Below are positions 52,476 to 61,910 of a DNA stretch of 64,000 nucleotides, piece by piece. The stretch is taken from positions 62,001 to 126,000 of the forward strand of contig NZ_LMLE01000007.1 in NCBI RefSeq assembly GCF_001422545.1. The letters are read 5' to 3'. Made by a program: the position numbers and the translations under genes. Numbering within the stretch: position 1 is the first letter of the stretch; each line of letters starts with the position of its first letter. This DNA comes from Pedobacter sp. Leaf41 (GTDB lineage: Bacteria > Bacteroidota > Bacteroidia > Sphingobacteriales > Sphingobacteriaceae). The notes under the pieces are model-generated. The model was not told the origin of the DNA, searched no databases, and saw nothing but the letters and a program-made list of their open reading frames with translations.

Positions 52476-54398
52476 TTATAGTTTAGGCTTCACGGGTATA
52501 ATATTCCCCTCGGCATCAAAATACATCTGATCGATGCAAACTTCACGGTTAAAACCTGCTGCATCCCCCATTGTGATCCCATTTGGATAATTAAATCTAT
52601 GGTAAACGATATACCATTCATCTTTCCCAGGCACCTGGAGCACCGAGTTATGGCCAGTACCGTAAATGCCTTTTGATGGATCTTTCTGTAGAACCAGATT
52701 ATTTTCTTTGATCTCGATAGGGCCAAGTGGAGACTTAGATGTTCCATAACGAACACGGTAATTTTCACTTCGCGTATCATCTTCTGACCACATAAAATAG
52801 TATGTTCCTTTTCTAAAAAACACATAACAACCTTCCCTAAAAGTCTTATCAGTGTTTAAGGTTTTAATGCTGTTGGGCTTCAACGAAATCATGTCATCGT
52901 TAAGTTCTGCTACAGCCAGGTAGCCATTTCCCCAGTATAAATAACTTTGTTTTGTTTTTGGATCGGTAAATACGGCTGGATCGATTTCCTGGCCACGTTT
53001 AATGCCATCTGGCTTGAAGTTTACCAATGGTTTTCCAGAATCTTTAAACGGCCCTGCAGGATGATCAGCAATGGCAACACCAATTTTTTGCGCAGCGGTA
53101 AAGTAATAGTAATATTTATATTTTCCTTTCACCTTTTTCTCGGCTATTGTTGGCGCCCAGGCATTTCGGTCTGCCCAACTCACATCTTTTTTCAAATCTA
53201 AAATAACGCCTTCATCTATCCAGGTTTTTAAATCAGGAGAAGAAAAAGTTTTAAAATAAGAACCGCCCCATCCATCAAAGCCATCACTGGTTGGATAGAT
53301 GTAATATTTTTTTGTCTGGTTAGAATAAATTACATCTGGATCAGCATAAAAACCATCTAATACTGGATTTTTACGAAAAGCCAATTCTATTCCTTTTGGT
53401 GTTCCCCAACGGGCAGTAACATTAAGCATTTCCTGGCGTGAAAGTGGAATAATGGTGCCATGTCTTGGATGGAAATCCATCGTTACTTCATGATCGATTA
53501 CTTTAAACTTATCCAAATCTAAACTTTCGCAAAACTGATATTTCCCTTTTCCGTAAACATCATACATTAGGATATATTTATCAGAATTGTTTAGCTTAAA
53601 AACACCCGAACCTTCAACAGCATCTTTGGTTTGCTGTTTGTATCCATCCTGCTCAATCCATTTTCCGCTCGTTAACGAATCGGTGATGGCCAGTTTTATC
53701 CCGTTTCCATTCCCTTCAGTTTTGTAAAAGAGATAAAACAAGCCATTCTTATTGGTGATGTCTCCATCGATACAAGATTTGCCATTTTTCGGCGTGAAGA
53801 GGACTTTTGGTTCTGAAGTGAAGCCATTAAAATCATCATTTGCATAGGCATAGTAAATGATATCAGGTCCTTGATCATGTTTCATCGACCAGTAAACCAT
53901 ATATTTTTCTTTTGCTGGATCGTAAATGGTTTGTGGGGCCCAAACCCGTTTTAAATTTTCCTGCCCTTTATAAAGTTGCTGAATATTAACAATGGAATGT
54001 TTCCAGTTCACCAAATCAGTTGATTTAAGCATCACCATTGCCCGGTTAGAATCCCAACCTTTTGAAGAAGTCATATCGGTAAGCACCATATAAAAGGTTT
54101 TACCATCTACGCCGCGAAGAATATGAGGGTCTCGAATTCCACCAGTAGAACTGATTTTATCAGACGCTAGTACCGGTTGATTATTGTTTAAAGCTTTATA
54201 GTTGTATCCATCGGTACTAATGGCATAACAAAGTGCTTCATCGCTTACGGCATTGCCTTTAAAATACACAAACAAATAACCTGCATAATCTTTATCGGCA
54301 GGCCCTGCCTTGTACTGTTGACTAAAAAGATTGAATGGTGAAAAAAGCTGCAGCAGCGCAATAAAGAAGATTCGGAATTGTAGTTTGTGGGATGTCAT
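52476..54398 (-). CDS. tandem GH43-GH43 glycosidase fusion
   Basis: A secreted protein of about 640 residues from the ATG at 54398; the frame extends to 54449, but this start gives a proper signal peptide (ending LFSQQ). It holds two complete beta-propellers. The first (about 30-325) has base Asp in GIRDPHILR, modulator Asp in CIDGDIT and acid Glu in DAVEGSGVF. The second (about 340-640) has GFYADPDVI, EIDPAVF and FREGCYVF. Both triads look intact, so two activities on different linkages (arabinofuranoside, galactoside or xyloside) are likely. It lies 61 nt after DUF3823 and 6 nt before GH2. Confidence 0.9.
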   Translation of the reverse strand: MTSHKLQFRIFFIALLQLFSPFNLFSQQYKAGPADKDYAGYLFVYFKGNAVSDEALCYAISTDGYNYKALNNNQPVLASDKISSTGGIRDPHILRGVDGKTFYMVLTDMTSSKGWDSNRAMVMLKSTDLVNWKHSIVNIQQLYKGQENLKRVWAPQTIYDPAKEKYMVYWSMKHDQGPDIIYYAYANDDFNGFTSEPKVLFTPKNGKSCIDGDITNKNGLFYLFYKTEGNGNGIKLAITDSLTSGKWIEQDGYKQQTKDAVEGSGVFKLNNSDKYILMYDVYGKGKYQFCESLDLDKFKVIDHEVTMDFHPRHGTIIPLSRQEMLNVTARWGTPKGIELAFRKNPVLDGFYADPDVIYSNQTKKYYIYPTSDGFDGWGGSYFKTFSSPDLKTWIDEGVILDLKKDVSWADRNAWAPTIAEKKVKGKYKYYYYFTAAQKIGVAIADHPAGPFKDSGKPLVNFKPDGIKRGQEIDPAVFTDPKTKQSYLYWGNGYLAVAELNDDMISLKPNSIKTLNTDKTFREGCYVFFRKGTYYFMWSEDDTRSENYRVRYGTSKSPLGPIEIKENNLVLQKDPSKGIYGTGHNSVLQVPGKDEWYIVYHRFNYPNGITMGDAAGFNREVCIDQMYFDAEGNIIPVKPKL

Positions 54399-54459
54399 CA
54401 ATTTTTCAATAGAAAGTGCTGAAAATATAAGGAGGCATATTTCCAGCACTTAAGTTAAT

Positions 54460-55140
54460 TTATTTTAAGCTAATTTTTTGTACCGGCGAATAAATATATT
54501 CTCCAGCCGAGGTAGATTTAACCCCTACTCTGGCATAAACAAAGTCGAGATTTTTTAAATTATCAGGCAAAGCACCTGAAGAAATTTGCAGTTGCTGCCC
54601 TAGAACTACGTTGCCTAAACTGGCATCTACCCTTACTTCCCGTTGTACCTGATCGGTTAAAATCGACTTGCCAAGATATAGGCGTACAAAATCTAGATTG
54701 GCAGTAGGCACCACCTTATTCACAACTAATTTCGCAATAATACTGGTTCCAGATTTCTCAAAAGATTCTGCTGTTATGGTAAAATATGGTGTTACCGGAA
54801 CATCAAGATTCATATTTGCAGTTAGGTTAACGCGAACAGTATCTGTTGCTTGTTGCAACCATGGCGCATCTGCCCGGCGTACCAACTTGTATTGCCCTGC
54901 AAACAATTTAGCAGAAAAGCTTCCATCCTGTTGCATGTAAACCGTAATGGGAGAACGCAGCGGAAAGCCATCTTGCCAGAGTTCGAGCTGTGGCCCATTA
55001 TTTCTCACACTAAGTGCACTACCTTGATAAACTACACGACCCGATAAAGTAAGCTGTGGCGCATCGAAATTATCGTATCCGCAGCCCGACAGAAACAGAT
55101 TGGCAGCTGCAGTTAATATGATTAAAAATTTTAGTTTCAT
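54460..55140 (-). CDS. DUF3823 lipoprotein
   Basis: A 226-residue lipoprotein with lipobox LSGC (Cys about 20). The mature start GYDNFDAPQLTLSGRVVYQG and the internal NGPQLELWQDGF are hallmarks of DUF3823, a two-domain beta-sandwich family found just after SusD in Bacteroidota loci. It is presumed to be a surface glycan-binding protein or SusE/F-like partner; no activity is known to me. It starts 8 nt after the SusD stop. Confidence 0.85.
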   Translation of the reverse strand: MKLKFLIILTAAANLFLSGCGYDNFDAPQLTLSGRVVYQGSALSVRNNGPQLELWQDGFPLRSPITVYMQQDGSFSAKLFAGQYKLVRRADAPWLQQATDTVRVNLTANMNLDVPVTPYFTITAESFEKSGTSIIAKLVVNKVVPTANLDFVRLYLGKSILTDQVQREVRVDASLGNVVLGQQLQISSGALPDNLKNLDFVYARVGVKSTSAGEYIYSPVQKISLK

Positions 55141-55148
55141 AATTTGTG

Positions 55149-56978
55149 TTATTGGAAAGGATTTCTAACAATTTTTGGATTGTTGTTTAAAACATCTTGT
55201 GCAATTGATGAATAATAGTTCGTCATACGGAAAAACCTCGCCCGTCTGAAACGTGTTGGTCGTACTCTTGCGTAGATGTATTTGCCATTATCTGGATGCC
55301 CAGGACGTATAACCCGGTAAGAATACAAGCCCATAACCACTGCATTTGGATCAGTTTCTGAGCCATCCCAAACCAGGTGGGCAATACGCCATCTTTTCAA
55401 ATCAAAATAACGGTGATCTTCAAAAGCAAGCTCTACACGGCGTTCGTTACGAATGATGTTATTGGTTAATGCGCTAAGGCTATTTGCCGGAAAACCAGCT
55501 CTTGCTCTGATGGAGTTTACATAACCCAGTGCTTCGGGCCTGCCTAATTCAAAAGCAGCTTCTGCAGCATTCAGGTAAATTTCGCCCAGGCGAAACCATG
55601 GCCACCAATTTGCTGCAGATGTACCTCTGGTACTTGCAGCTGGCGCATCGCTAACCATTTTGCGAATATAAAATCCTGTATTACTTACATCAACAGCATC
55701 ATCTTTCGGCCCGTCAAATCCTGTCCAGGTTTGACCATCGGTATAGTTTTTACCCAGCTCGGCCGAAGTAGATAGTTGATAGGAAGTGTTATTCCAAACA
55801 GCAACACCTGCCTGTAACCTTACCGGACTGCTTTTAAATGTAGTACCCGGGTAAATTACTGTTCCAAATAAACGGGCGTCTTTTCCAGCAAAAATATCTA
55901 TAGGGTTACTGTAAGCGATGTAATCACCACTCGCATCTTTATCACGTAAAGTTCCTCTGGTTCCGTCTAGATAATCAAAACTTTCTACCAAACTTAATGA
56001 AGGCGATATTGCAGAAGAAGCCTCATTATCTTCCGTCATGCTTTTTACAATATTATCGTAAGTAAAACGATGAACTTTTAAACCAACCGCAAAGTCTTTA
56101 GCAAAAATTACCTCACTACCGGTTTTTTTATTCAGCATGTCATAAAAATTGCCGCCCTTATCTGCGTTTTCATTAAACAAAGCAAAAGGACCACTCATAA
56201 TTTCTTTCGAGGCCGTTAACGATTTGTTGTAATAATCTGTAGCCATCGCAGCTGGAATGCCAACTTCGCCGCCTGGGGTACTAATTGGCGCAGCCATTAA
56301 ACTGTTGTACTTTGCAATCGAAGCTGCATATAACATCGCTCTGCTTTCTAGCGCCAGCGCAGTATATTTGTTTGCCCGGGTTTTGATCCCGTTATTCGTA
56401 GCAAGATCATTTTTAATCGCTTCCATTTCGCTGTAAATGAAATCGTAAACTTCATGTTCTTTAGCTCTTGGAGTTTGTAAAGGCGTCGGGTCACCACTAA
56501 AATCGTAAATCAACTGTCTGGTAACCAAAGGCACTCCACCCATCCGCTTCACCATCTCGAAATAAACAAAAGCCCGCATGAAGCGCATTTCTGCTTTGAA
56601 AAGGTTTTTCTGTTCAGCAGTAAGTTTGATACTGAACTGCTCTATGCTTTCAAGCGAAAGGTTCAAATCACGAATTAGCCCATAATCCCAGTAGCGGCCA
56701 TAATCACTTCCGTACTGAAAATCATTTTTCCCATTTTGATCACGTGTGCCAGACCACATGGCATCGTCAATCTCGGTCATACCGCCGGTGTTAAACACGC
56801 CATGTAAGGATGGTAAACGATCGTAATAATTGGCCAATTGCGACGTAACTAGTTTAGGGTCGTTCCACAATTGTTCATCGGTGATGGTTGTTTTAGATTC
56901 ACGTTGAAACCATTCATCGTGCTTGCAGCTAACAAGCCATAAGCAGGAAACCACAATACCTATATATATTTTTTTCAT
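55149..56978 (-). CDS. SusD/RagB-family nutrient-binding lipoprotein (locus 4)
   Basis: A 609-residue SusD-like lipoprotein: lipobox LVSC (Cys about 18), helical core, C-terminal signature RNERRVELAFEDHRYFDLKRW (split near 510-530) and the ending NNNPKIVRNPFQ. It is the capture partner of the SusC encoded 12 nt upstream. The substrate is inferred from the downstream GH43, GH2, GH29 and GH31 enzymes to be a branched plant oligosaccharide. Confidence 0.95.
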   Translation of the reverse strand: MKKIYIGIVVSCLWLVSCKHDEWFQRESKTTITDEQLWNDPKLVTSQLANYYDRLPSLHGVFNTGGMTEIDDAMWSGTRDQNGKNDFQYGSDYGRYWDYGLIRDLNLSLESIEQFSIKLTAEQKNLFKAEMRFMRAFVYFEMVKRMGGVPLVTRQLIYDFSGDPTPLQTPRAKEHEVYDFIYSEMEAIKNDLATNNGIKTRANKYTALALESRAMLYAASIAKYNSLMAAPISTPGGEVGIPAAMATDYYNKSLTASKEIMSGPFALFNENADKGGNFYDMLNKKTGSEVIFAKDFAVGLKVHRFTYDNIVKSMTEDNEASSAISPSLSLVESFDYLDGTRGTLRDKDASGDYIAYSNPIDIFAGKDARLFGTVIYPGTTFKSSPVRLQAGVAVWNNTSYQLSTSAELGKNYTDGQTWTGFDGPKDDAVDVSNTGFYIRKMVSDAPAASTRGTSAANWWPWFRLGEIYLNAAEAAFELGRPEALGYVNSIRARAGFPANSLSALTNNIIRNERRVELAFEDHRYFDLKRWRIAHLVWDGSETDPNAVVMGLYSYRVIRPGHPDNGKYIYARVRPTRFRRARFFRMTNYYSSIAQDVLNNNPKIVRNPFQ

Positions 56979-56990
56979 CTTTTTGCTTTG

Positions 56991-59900
56991 TTAAAAGGTT
57001 ACATTAAAACCGGCCATAAATACTCTTTGCTGAGGATAAACTACCGCTGCTGCTGCTTCAATTTCCGGATCAATCTGGTAATCTTTCACATTATCGAAAG
57101 AGATCAGGTTTGAGCCATTTACATAAAAGCGGATTTTTTGCGCTTTAATTTTCTGCGAAATGGTTTGAGGCAGTGTGTAAGCCAATTCTAAATTCCGCAC
57201 ACGTAAATACCGTACATTAGTTAACCAGAAATCGCTGTTTCTACCGTTCGGACCACTATTTCCATTACGTATTGCAGGATAATATCCCGGAATCCATTTA
57301 CTGTTTCTATCGTAAGGATCTTCACGGTGCCATCTATCTTCTAATAAATAGGCTGGCGAATTACCTCCACCATGGAAAGCGTTTCTCAATTCATAATCCT
57401 GGTTCCACGACTGCATGCCGCCACCAGCAAAATCAACATTCAAATCAATTCCTTTGTAGTTTAAACCGATTCTTCCACCAAAAGTGATGATTGGCGCCCA
57501 TCCTGTTGGATAACCAATCGGACGCTCATCCATTTCGTTGATTATTCCATCACCGTTAACATCTTTGTAAATAAGATCGCCCGGTAATTGGTTTCTATTG
57601 TTATTACCATCATTATTAACCGGATAGTTACGAATTTCTTCTTCTGATTGGAAACGACCAATTACCTGGTAGCCCCACCATACACCACCCCAACGATCTT
57701 CGGCAGAGTTTCTGTATTCATTCAAAGAGTTGCTGAAACGTGGTTTGTACGATTCAAGGTTTTTGAACCTCGAGAAAGTAACGTTACCGCTCACTACATA
57801 ATTTAAATCTCCAACTTTGCTGCTATAAGTAATGATACCCTCTGCGCCATAGTAGCCATTTTTACCTAAATTTTCATTTGGCAACTCATAACCGACTTCA
57901 CTTGGCAATAAAACATCATATTTTTTTCCAGGAAAGCCGGTACGGATAATTTTAAAGGCATCAGCAGTAATGGTTAGTTTGTTATCGAACATGCCTACAT
58001 CGATACCGATATTGTAGTTGGTGTTTTTAACCCATGATAGATTCCTTATTGGAAGTGATTTTGGGCGAATACCTGGATAAAAAGTACCATTCAAAATAGC
58101 GCTTCCCGAACCGAAGTTATAACCAGATAAATAATCAAGCATTCCAACACCCTCTTCTAAACCTGTCTGACCAACAGATGCTCTCAGTTTTAAATCGTTA
58201 ACTACATTTTTTATTGATTTGAAAAATGGCTCATCAGAAATTCTCCATCCTAAACTGGCGCCTGGGAAAAGACCCCATTCTTTACCTTCATAGTATAAAT
58301 AAGATCCATCATAACGACCCAAAACCTCAACAAGGTATTTTCCTTTGTAGTTGTAATTGAAACGACCAATGAAACCTGCTCTCGCCTCGTATGACCACCC
58401 ATCAGCGATGCTGTTTAATTCTGCAACCTGATTAACCAAAGGAATGTAGTTGTTGGTTGGATTTGAACCAATCGCATTGTAGGTTCTGTCCCAGTCAGAA
58501 CGTTCGTAACCAGCCATTACAGAGAAATTATGATCTCCTATTTGTTTGGTATAATCTAACTGAAATTGGGCGAAACGTGATACTGCAACTCGGTCGGTTT
58601 TGTATCTCCAGCCAGAGTTGGTTCCATTGCTTCGAACATAGTTGTTGTTTTCGTAGCGATATACATCATAAGTATATTGAAAGCCATCAAACTTATTATT
58701 CGTGTAATTATATGAAACCGTTCCTTTAGCAGATAAACCAAACTTAGTTTTATAAGATGTAGTTAAATTTACGTTTCCACTTAAGTACTTATTGTCTTTA
58801 TAACCTGCAATATCTCTACTGAAAATGGCCGGATTATAGGCAAATTCATTTGTTTGGTTAGGATAAAGTGGATTATCGTTGGCATACGGACCAACAGTTG
58901 GTCGGTTTTTGAAAATGGACAATATTGATGAAAAGTAACCGTCGCCGCCAGGCAAACCAACATCTTGCGTATTTTCTTGTCTGCCAGAAATTTGTGCCCC
59001 AACGGTTAGACCTTCTAAAATGGTCGCCTCCATGTTGGCTTGCAGATTGGTCCGTTTGTAGTTAAAATCTTTAATTACAGCATCCTGCGTTAAGTGACCA
59101 ACAGAAAGGAAATAGTTTGATTTTTTGGCACCACCAGATACGTTTGCATTAATGTAACGTTGAGGGATATTTTTACGAAGTACAATGTCTTCATAATTAT
59201 AACCCTGATAACCTGGTAAGGTTCCGGCCTGCCATTTCGCCAACTCTTCACGTGTATATACTTGCGTGGGGTTGCCGTTCGGATCATTCTGCGCTGCTTC
59301 CACCAATCCCCGGGTATATTGCGCTGCGTTAGCCATGGTAGGGAAACGCGTTAGGTTTTGCCAGCCTTGGTAGCCGTTAATGTTAATTTTGGCTACTTCA
59401 TCTCTCGAGCCCTTTTTTGTAGTGATTAAAACTACACCTTTTGCTGCACGAAAGCCATAAACAGCTGCTGCAGCATCTTTCAAAATAGAAATACTTTCAA
59501 TATCTTCCAGGTTTAAAGCGTTAAAAATATCGGCACCAGATGCATTCTGAGTACCAACCCAATCCGTACCACCCTCACCACCATAAGCTACCCCATCAAT
59601 TACGTACAATGGGTTACCCATATTCCGAATTTCGATACTCGCACCTCTACCCGGACGAGCATCTTTTGCCCGAACCGATACACCTTGTACTTTTCCGGCA
59701 AGCGCACCAGCAGCAGTGGTAGATGAAGTACGTACAATATCTTCAGCTTTAATATTACTTACCGCACCAGTAATGTTCCGTTTAGATTGTTTACCGTAAC
59801 CCACTACAACAACCTCATCCAAACCCTGATCATCGCTTTGCAAAACAATATTTAGTTGCATTTTGTCGGTTAGCGTAATGCGTTGATTTTTGTACCCGAT

Positions 59901-60125
59901 GTAAGTTACCAGTAAGGTACCTTTAGTTGCCGTAAGCTGGAACCGGCCATCGGCATCTGTAGTTGTGATTTCTCTCGGAACAGAACCTTCTACCAAAATA
60001 GTTACTCCCGGAAGAGGCTCATTTTGTTCGGTTAATACTTGTCCGGAAATCTTACGTTGTGCAAATGAATATGTGGGAATACCCCATAACATTACGCAGA
60101 AAAAGAAAATTTTCAGGATTCTCAT
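56991..60125 (-). CDS. SusC/RagA-family TonB-dependent transporter (locus 4)
   Basis: A 1044-residue outer-membrane importer: signal peptide to about 22, CarboxypepD-reg-like domain (KISGQVLTEQNEPLPGVTI, about 25-43), plug with LEDIESISILKDAAAAVYGF (about 207-226) and a beta barrel ending in FMAGFNVTF. It is the first gene of the locus 4 transcript. The 700-bp region upstream carries its promoter and an inverted repeat at 60199-60214. Confidence 0.95.
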   Translation of the reverse strand: MRILKIFFFCVMLWGIPTYSFAQRKISGQVLTEQNEPLPGVTILVEGSVPREITTTDADGRFQLTATKGTLLVTYIGYKNQRITLTDKMQLNIVLQSDDQGLDEVVVVGYGKQSKRNITGAVSNIKAEDIVRTSSTTAAGALAGKVQGVSVRAKDARPGRGASIEIRNMGNPLYVIDGVAYGGEGGTDWVGTQNASGADIFNALNLEDIESISILKDAAAAVYGFRAAKGVVLITTKKGSRDEVAKININGYQGWQNLTRFPTMANAAQYTRGLVEAAQNDPNGNPTQVYTREELAKWQAGTLPGYQGYNYEDIVLRKNIPQRYINANVSGGAKKSNYFLSVGHLTQDAVIKDFNYKRTNLQANMEATILEGLTVGAQISGRQENTQDVGLPGGDGYFSSILSIFKNRPTVGPYANDNPLYPNQTNEFAYNPAIFSRDIAGYKDNKYLSGNVNLTTSYKTKFGLSAKGTVSYNYTNNKFDGFQYTYDVYRYENNNYVRSNGTNSGWRYKTDRVAVSRFAQFQLDYTKQIGDHNFSVMAGYERSDWDRTYNAIGSNPTNNYIPLVNQVAELNSIADGWSYEARAGFIGRFNYNYKGKYLVEVLGRYDGSYLYYEGKEWGLFPGASLGWRISDEPFFKSIKNVVNDLKLRASVGQTGLEEGVGMLDYLSGYNFGSGSAILNGTFYPGIRPKSLPIRNLSWVKNTNYNIGIDVGMFDNKLTITADAFKIIRTGFPGKKYDVLLPSEVGYELPNENLGKNGYYGAEGIITYSSKVGDLNYVVSGNVTFSRFKNLESYKPRFSNSLNEYRNSAEDRWGGVWWGYQVIGRFQSEEEIRNYPVNNDGNNNRNQLPGDLIYKDVNGDGIINEMDERPIGYPTGWAPIITFGGRIGLNYKGIDLNVDFAGGGMQSWNQDYELRNAFHGGGNSPAYLLEDRWHREDPYDRNSKWIPGYYPAIRNGNSGPNGRNSDFWLTNVRYLRVRNLELAYTLPQTISQKIKAQKIRFYVNGSNLISFDNVKDYQIDPEIEAAAAVVYPQQRVFMAGFNVTF

Positions 60126-60674
60126 ATTATATTTGGTTTAAAGTATAAGCGTTTTGAATAGCGATTATTCGTCCGGTTACAGTTGATGACATTCGAATTC
60201 GTTTCGAGAAACGATCAAATTAATTTCTTTCGTTTTGATAATTCCTTGAGAAATATCAAATCAAAAGAGGTGAGTTAGCCTCGTAAGTTGTGGAGGGTAG
60301 CTGCTCATCAATGAAAGGATTTATAATTGGTTTTCGGAATCAAACTTAACTGATTTAATCAGGCATGGACATACACATATCCGTCAATTAACATTTAATT
60401 TTTCGTCAAAAGGAGTCAAAATGCGCCGTATAGGCTGTTTTAGCAATATTTATAAATAAAGTTTGCCTTCGATTCTCGGATTAGTTTTTATAGAGAAGCA
60501 AATGTGATAAGAGTGTTCTATCACCTTTGATGACAGATCGGTTTCTGGAACTTTACTTACGTGTTGACTTGTCGCTAATACATTTTTGTTACAAGATCAG
60601 TTAATTGTATAGCTGCGTAATATTCCTTTGCGAACCATACTTTCAAAACCAAAGCTAGTTTACAAAAACAAAAA
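60126..60674. other. upstream region of the locus 4 SusC gene
   Basis: I find no gene in this stretch of about 550 bp. It contains a perfect inverted repeat TCGTTTC-GA-GAAACGA (60199-60214), 74-89 nt before the SusC start. A minus-strand TAAGTTTG (60341-60348) matches the TAnnTTTG -7 element but has no convincing -33 partner. The long leader could hold regulatory RNA structure, but I recognise no known class. Confidence 0.4.
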
Positions 60675-60706
60675 AAGGCAGGTTATTTTTGTAAATAACC
60701 TGCCTT
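60675..60706 (-). terminator. terminator of the phytase transcript
   Basis: A perfect 14-bp stem (AAGGCAGGTTATTT at 60675-60688, AAATAACCTGCCTT at 60693-60706) closes a 4-nt loop. On the minus strand it is followed by TTTTGTTTTTGT. It lies about 125 nt after the phytase stop at 60833 and insulates that unit from locus 4. Confidence 0.8.
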
Positions 60707-60832
60707 GTTCTTAACAGAAACGGCAATTCGAAAATTCTATCACCTTATTGTTTTGTTGCCGAAATTTGGCTTCCTCTTACATTGTTCGATTTTAAAAGGC
60801 ATCAATCCAACATAACATAGTAAGTAAAGTAT

Positions 60833-61909
60833 TTATGGATTAACATCCAATTTTTTCCCCGCGAGGTCTTCCCATCTGTAAAAATGGAAGGTTTTATCAT
60901 CGCTCATTGCCACCAATAGCCCATGTTTAAAGTCGGCATTCAATGGTACTGAAACTATATCAATTCCATCAGTTTGATTTGCAGCATATTTAATGGTGGC
61001 TATTAGCGGATGTTTATTCACAGCGCCAGCCTGCCCAGTCCGGTTGTAAACTTTTAATTGTTTGGCACCTTGATCTGAAACTAAAATGTAGCCATTGTTC
61101 CCTTTGGTTTTATAAATCGCAATCCCTTCATTGTCCACAGCAAAATCGCCTTGCCCAAATAAGGAAAGTTCCTGATTTCCCTTCTCTGGATCCGCATGAT
61201 ACTTACGCACACCAAACTGCTCATCGCAATAATAAATATATCCAAGTTCATTGTCTACCGCAATGGCCTCAATTTCTTTCTTACCACTGTACTTTCCAAA
61301 CTTTCTTACCAGGGTTGCTTTTACCATTCCTTTACCATTATCTGATAACAAGTACTGCCACAAATAACCGCCCTCTTTTGGTCCTGATTTTCGGCCAACA
61401 ACAGCATAAATTTTTCCGTCAGCATTAGTATACATTGCAATACCCATTAAATCCCTAAACTCAGCCTGGGTTTCTCCTTCGAAAACAGGTATTCCTCCAC
61501 CATCAACCGGTTTCATATCTGGAAGACTGTAAATTCTCAGCTTATGTGTGTAACGCTCTGTAGTTACCGCGATATCTATTTTTTTCCCGTCGAGATCAAG
61601 TCCATAAGCAATATCTACATTATCAGGTCTTTTTAACCCTTTAACAGTTTTTGCAGGGATAATTTTTCCTTTGAGGTCAAAAACGTACAAGCCTCCTTTG
61701 GTATCTTTATCTGTTCCAATAACTAACGATTGCGCCGGGTCTTTCGCATTTACCCATATAGCAGGATCGTCAGTATCAAAATCAACAGGATCAGATATGT
61801 ATAGCGGCTTTACTGCATCCTGATCTACTTGTTGGGCAGTTCCATTACAGGAAAGAATCAGACACAAAAGGCCTGCTGTAGCAACATTTATGATATTCGT
61901 TTTCTTCAT
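60833..61909 (-). CDS. beta-propeller phytase
   Basis: A lipoprotein of about 358 residues from the ATG at 61909 (lipobox LSCN), 1 nt after the upstream stop; a longer frame to 61939 would overlap that gene. BPP-family motifs include DFDTDDPAIWV and DKDTKGGLYVFDL in the N-terminal third, RPDNVDIAYG, KEIEAIAVDNELGYIYYCDE and FAVDNEGIAIY. These acidic clusters bind the calcium ions that position phytate. The enzyme removes phosphates from myo-inositol hexakisphosphate. It is encoded with a TonB-dependent receptor and a beta-helix lipoprotein, as is common in Bacteroidota phytase loci. Confidence 0.93.
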   Translation of the reverse strand: MKKTNIINVATAGLLCLILSCNGTAQQVDQDAVKPLYISDPVDFDTDDPAIWVNAKDPAQSLVIGTDKDTKGGLYVFDLKGKIIPAKTVKGLKRPDNVDIAYGLDLDGKKIDIAVTTERYTHKLRIYSLPDMKPVDGGGIPVFEGETQAEFRDLMGIAMYTNADGKIYAVVGRKSGPKEGGYLWQYLLSDNGKGMVKATLVRKFGKYSGKKEIEAIAVDNELGYIYYCDEQFGVRKYHADPEKGNQELSLFGQGDFAVDNEGIAIYKTKGNNGYILVSDQGAKQLKVYNRTGQAGAVNKHPLIATIKYAANQTDGIDIVSVPLNADFKHGLLVAMSDDKTFHFYRWEDLAGKKLDVNP

Positions 61910-61910
61910 T

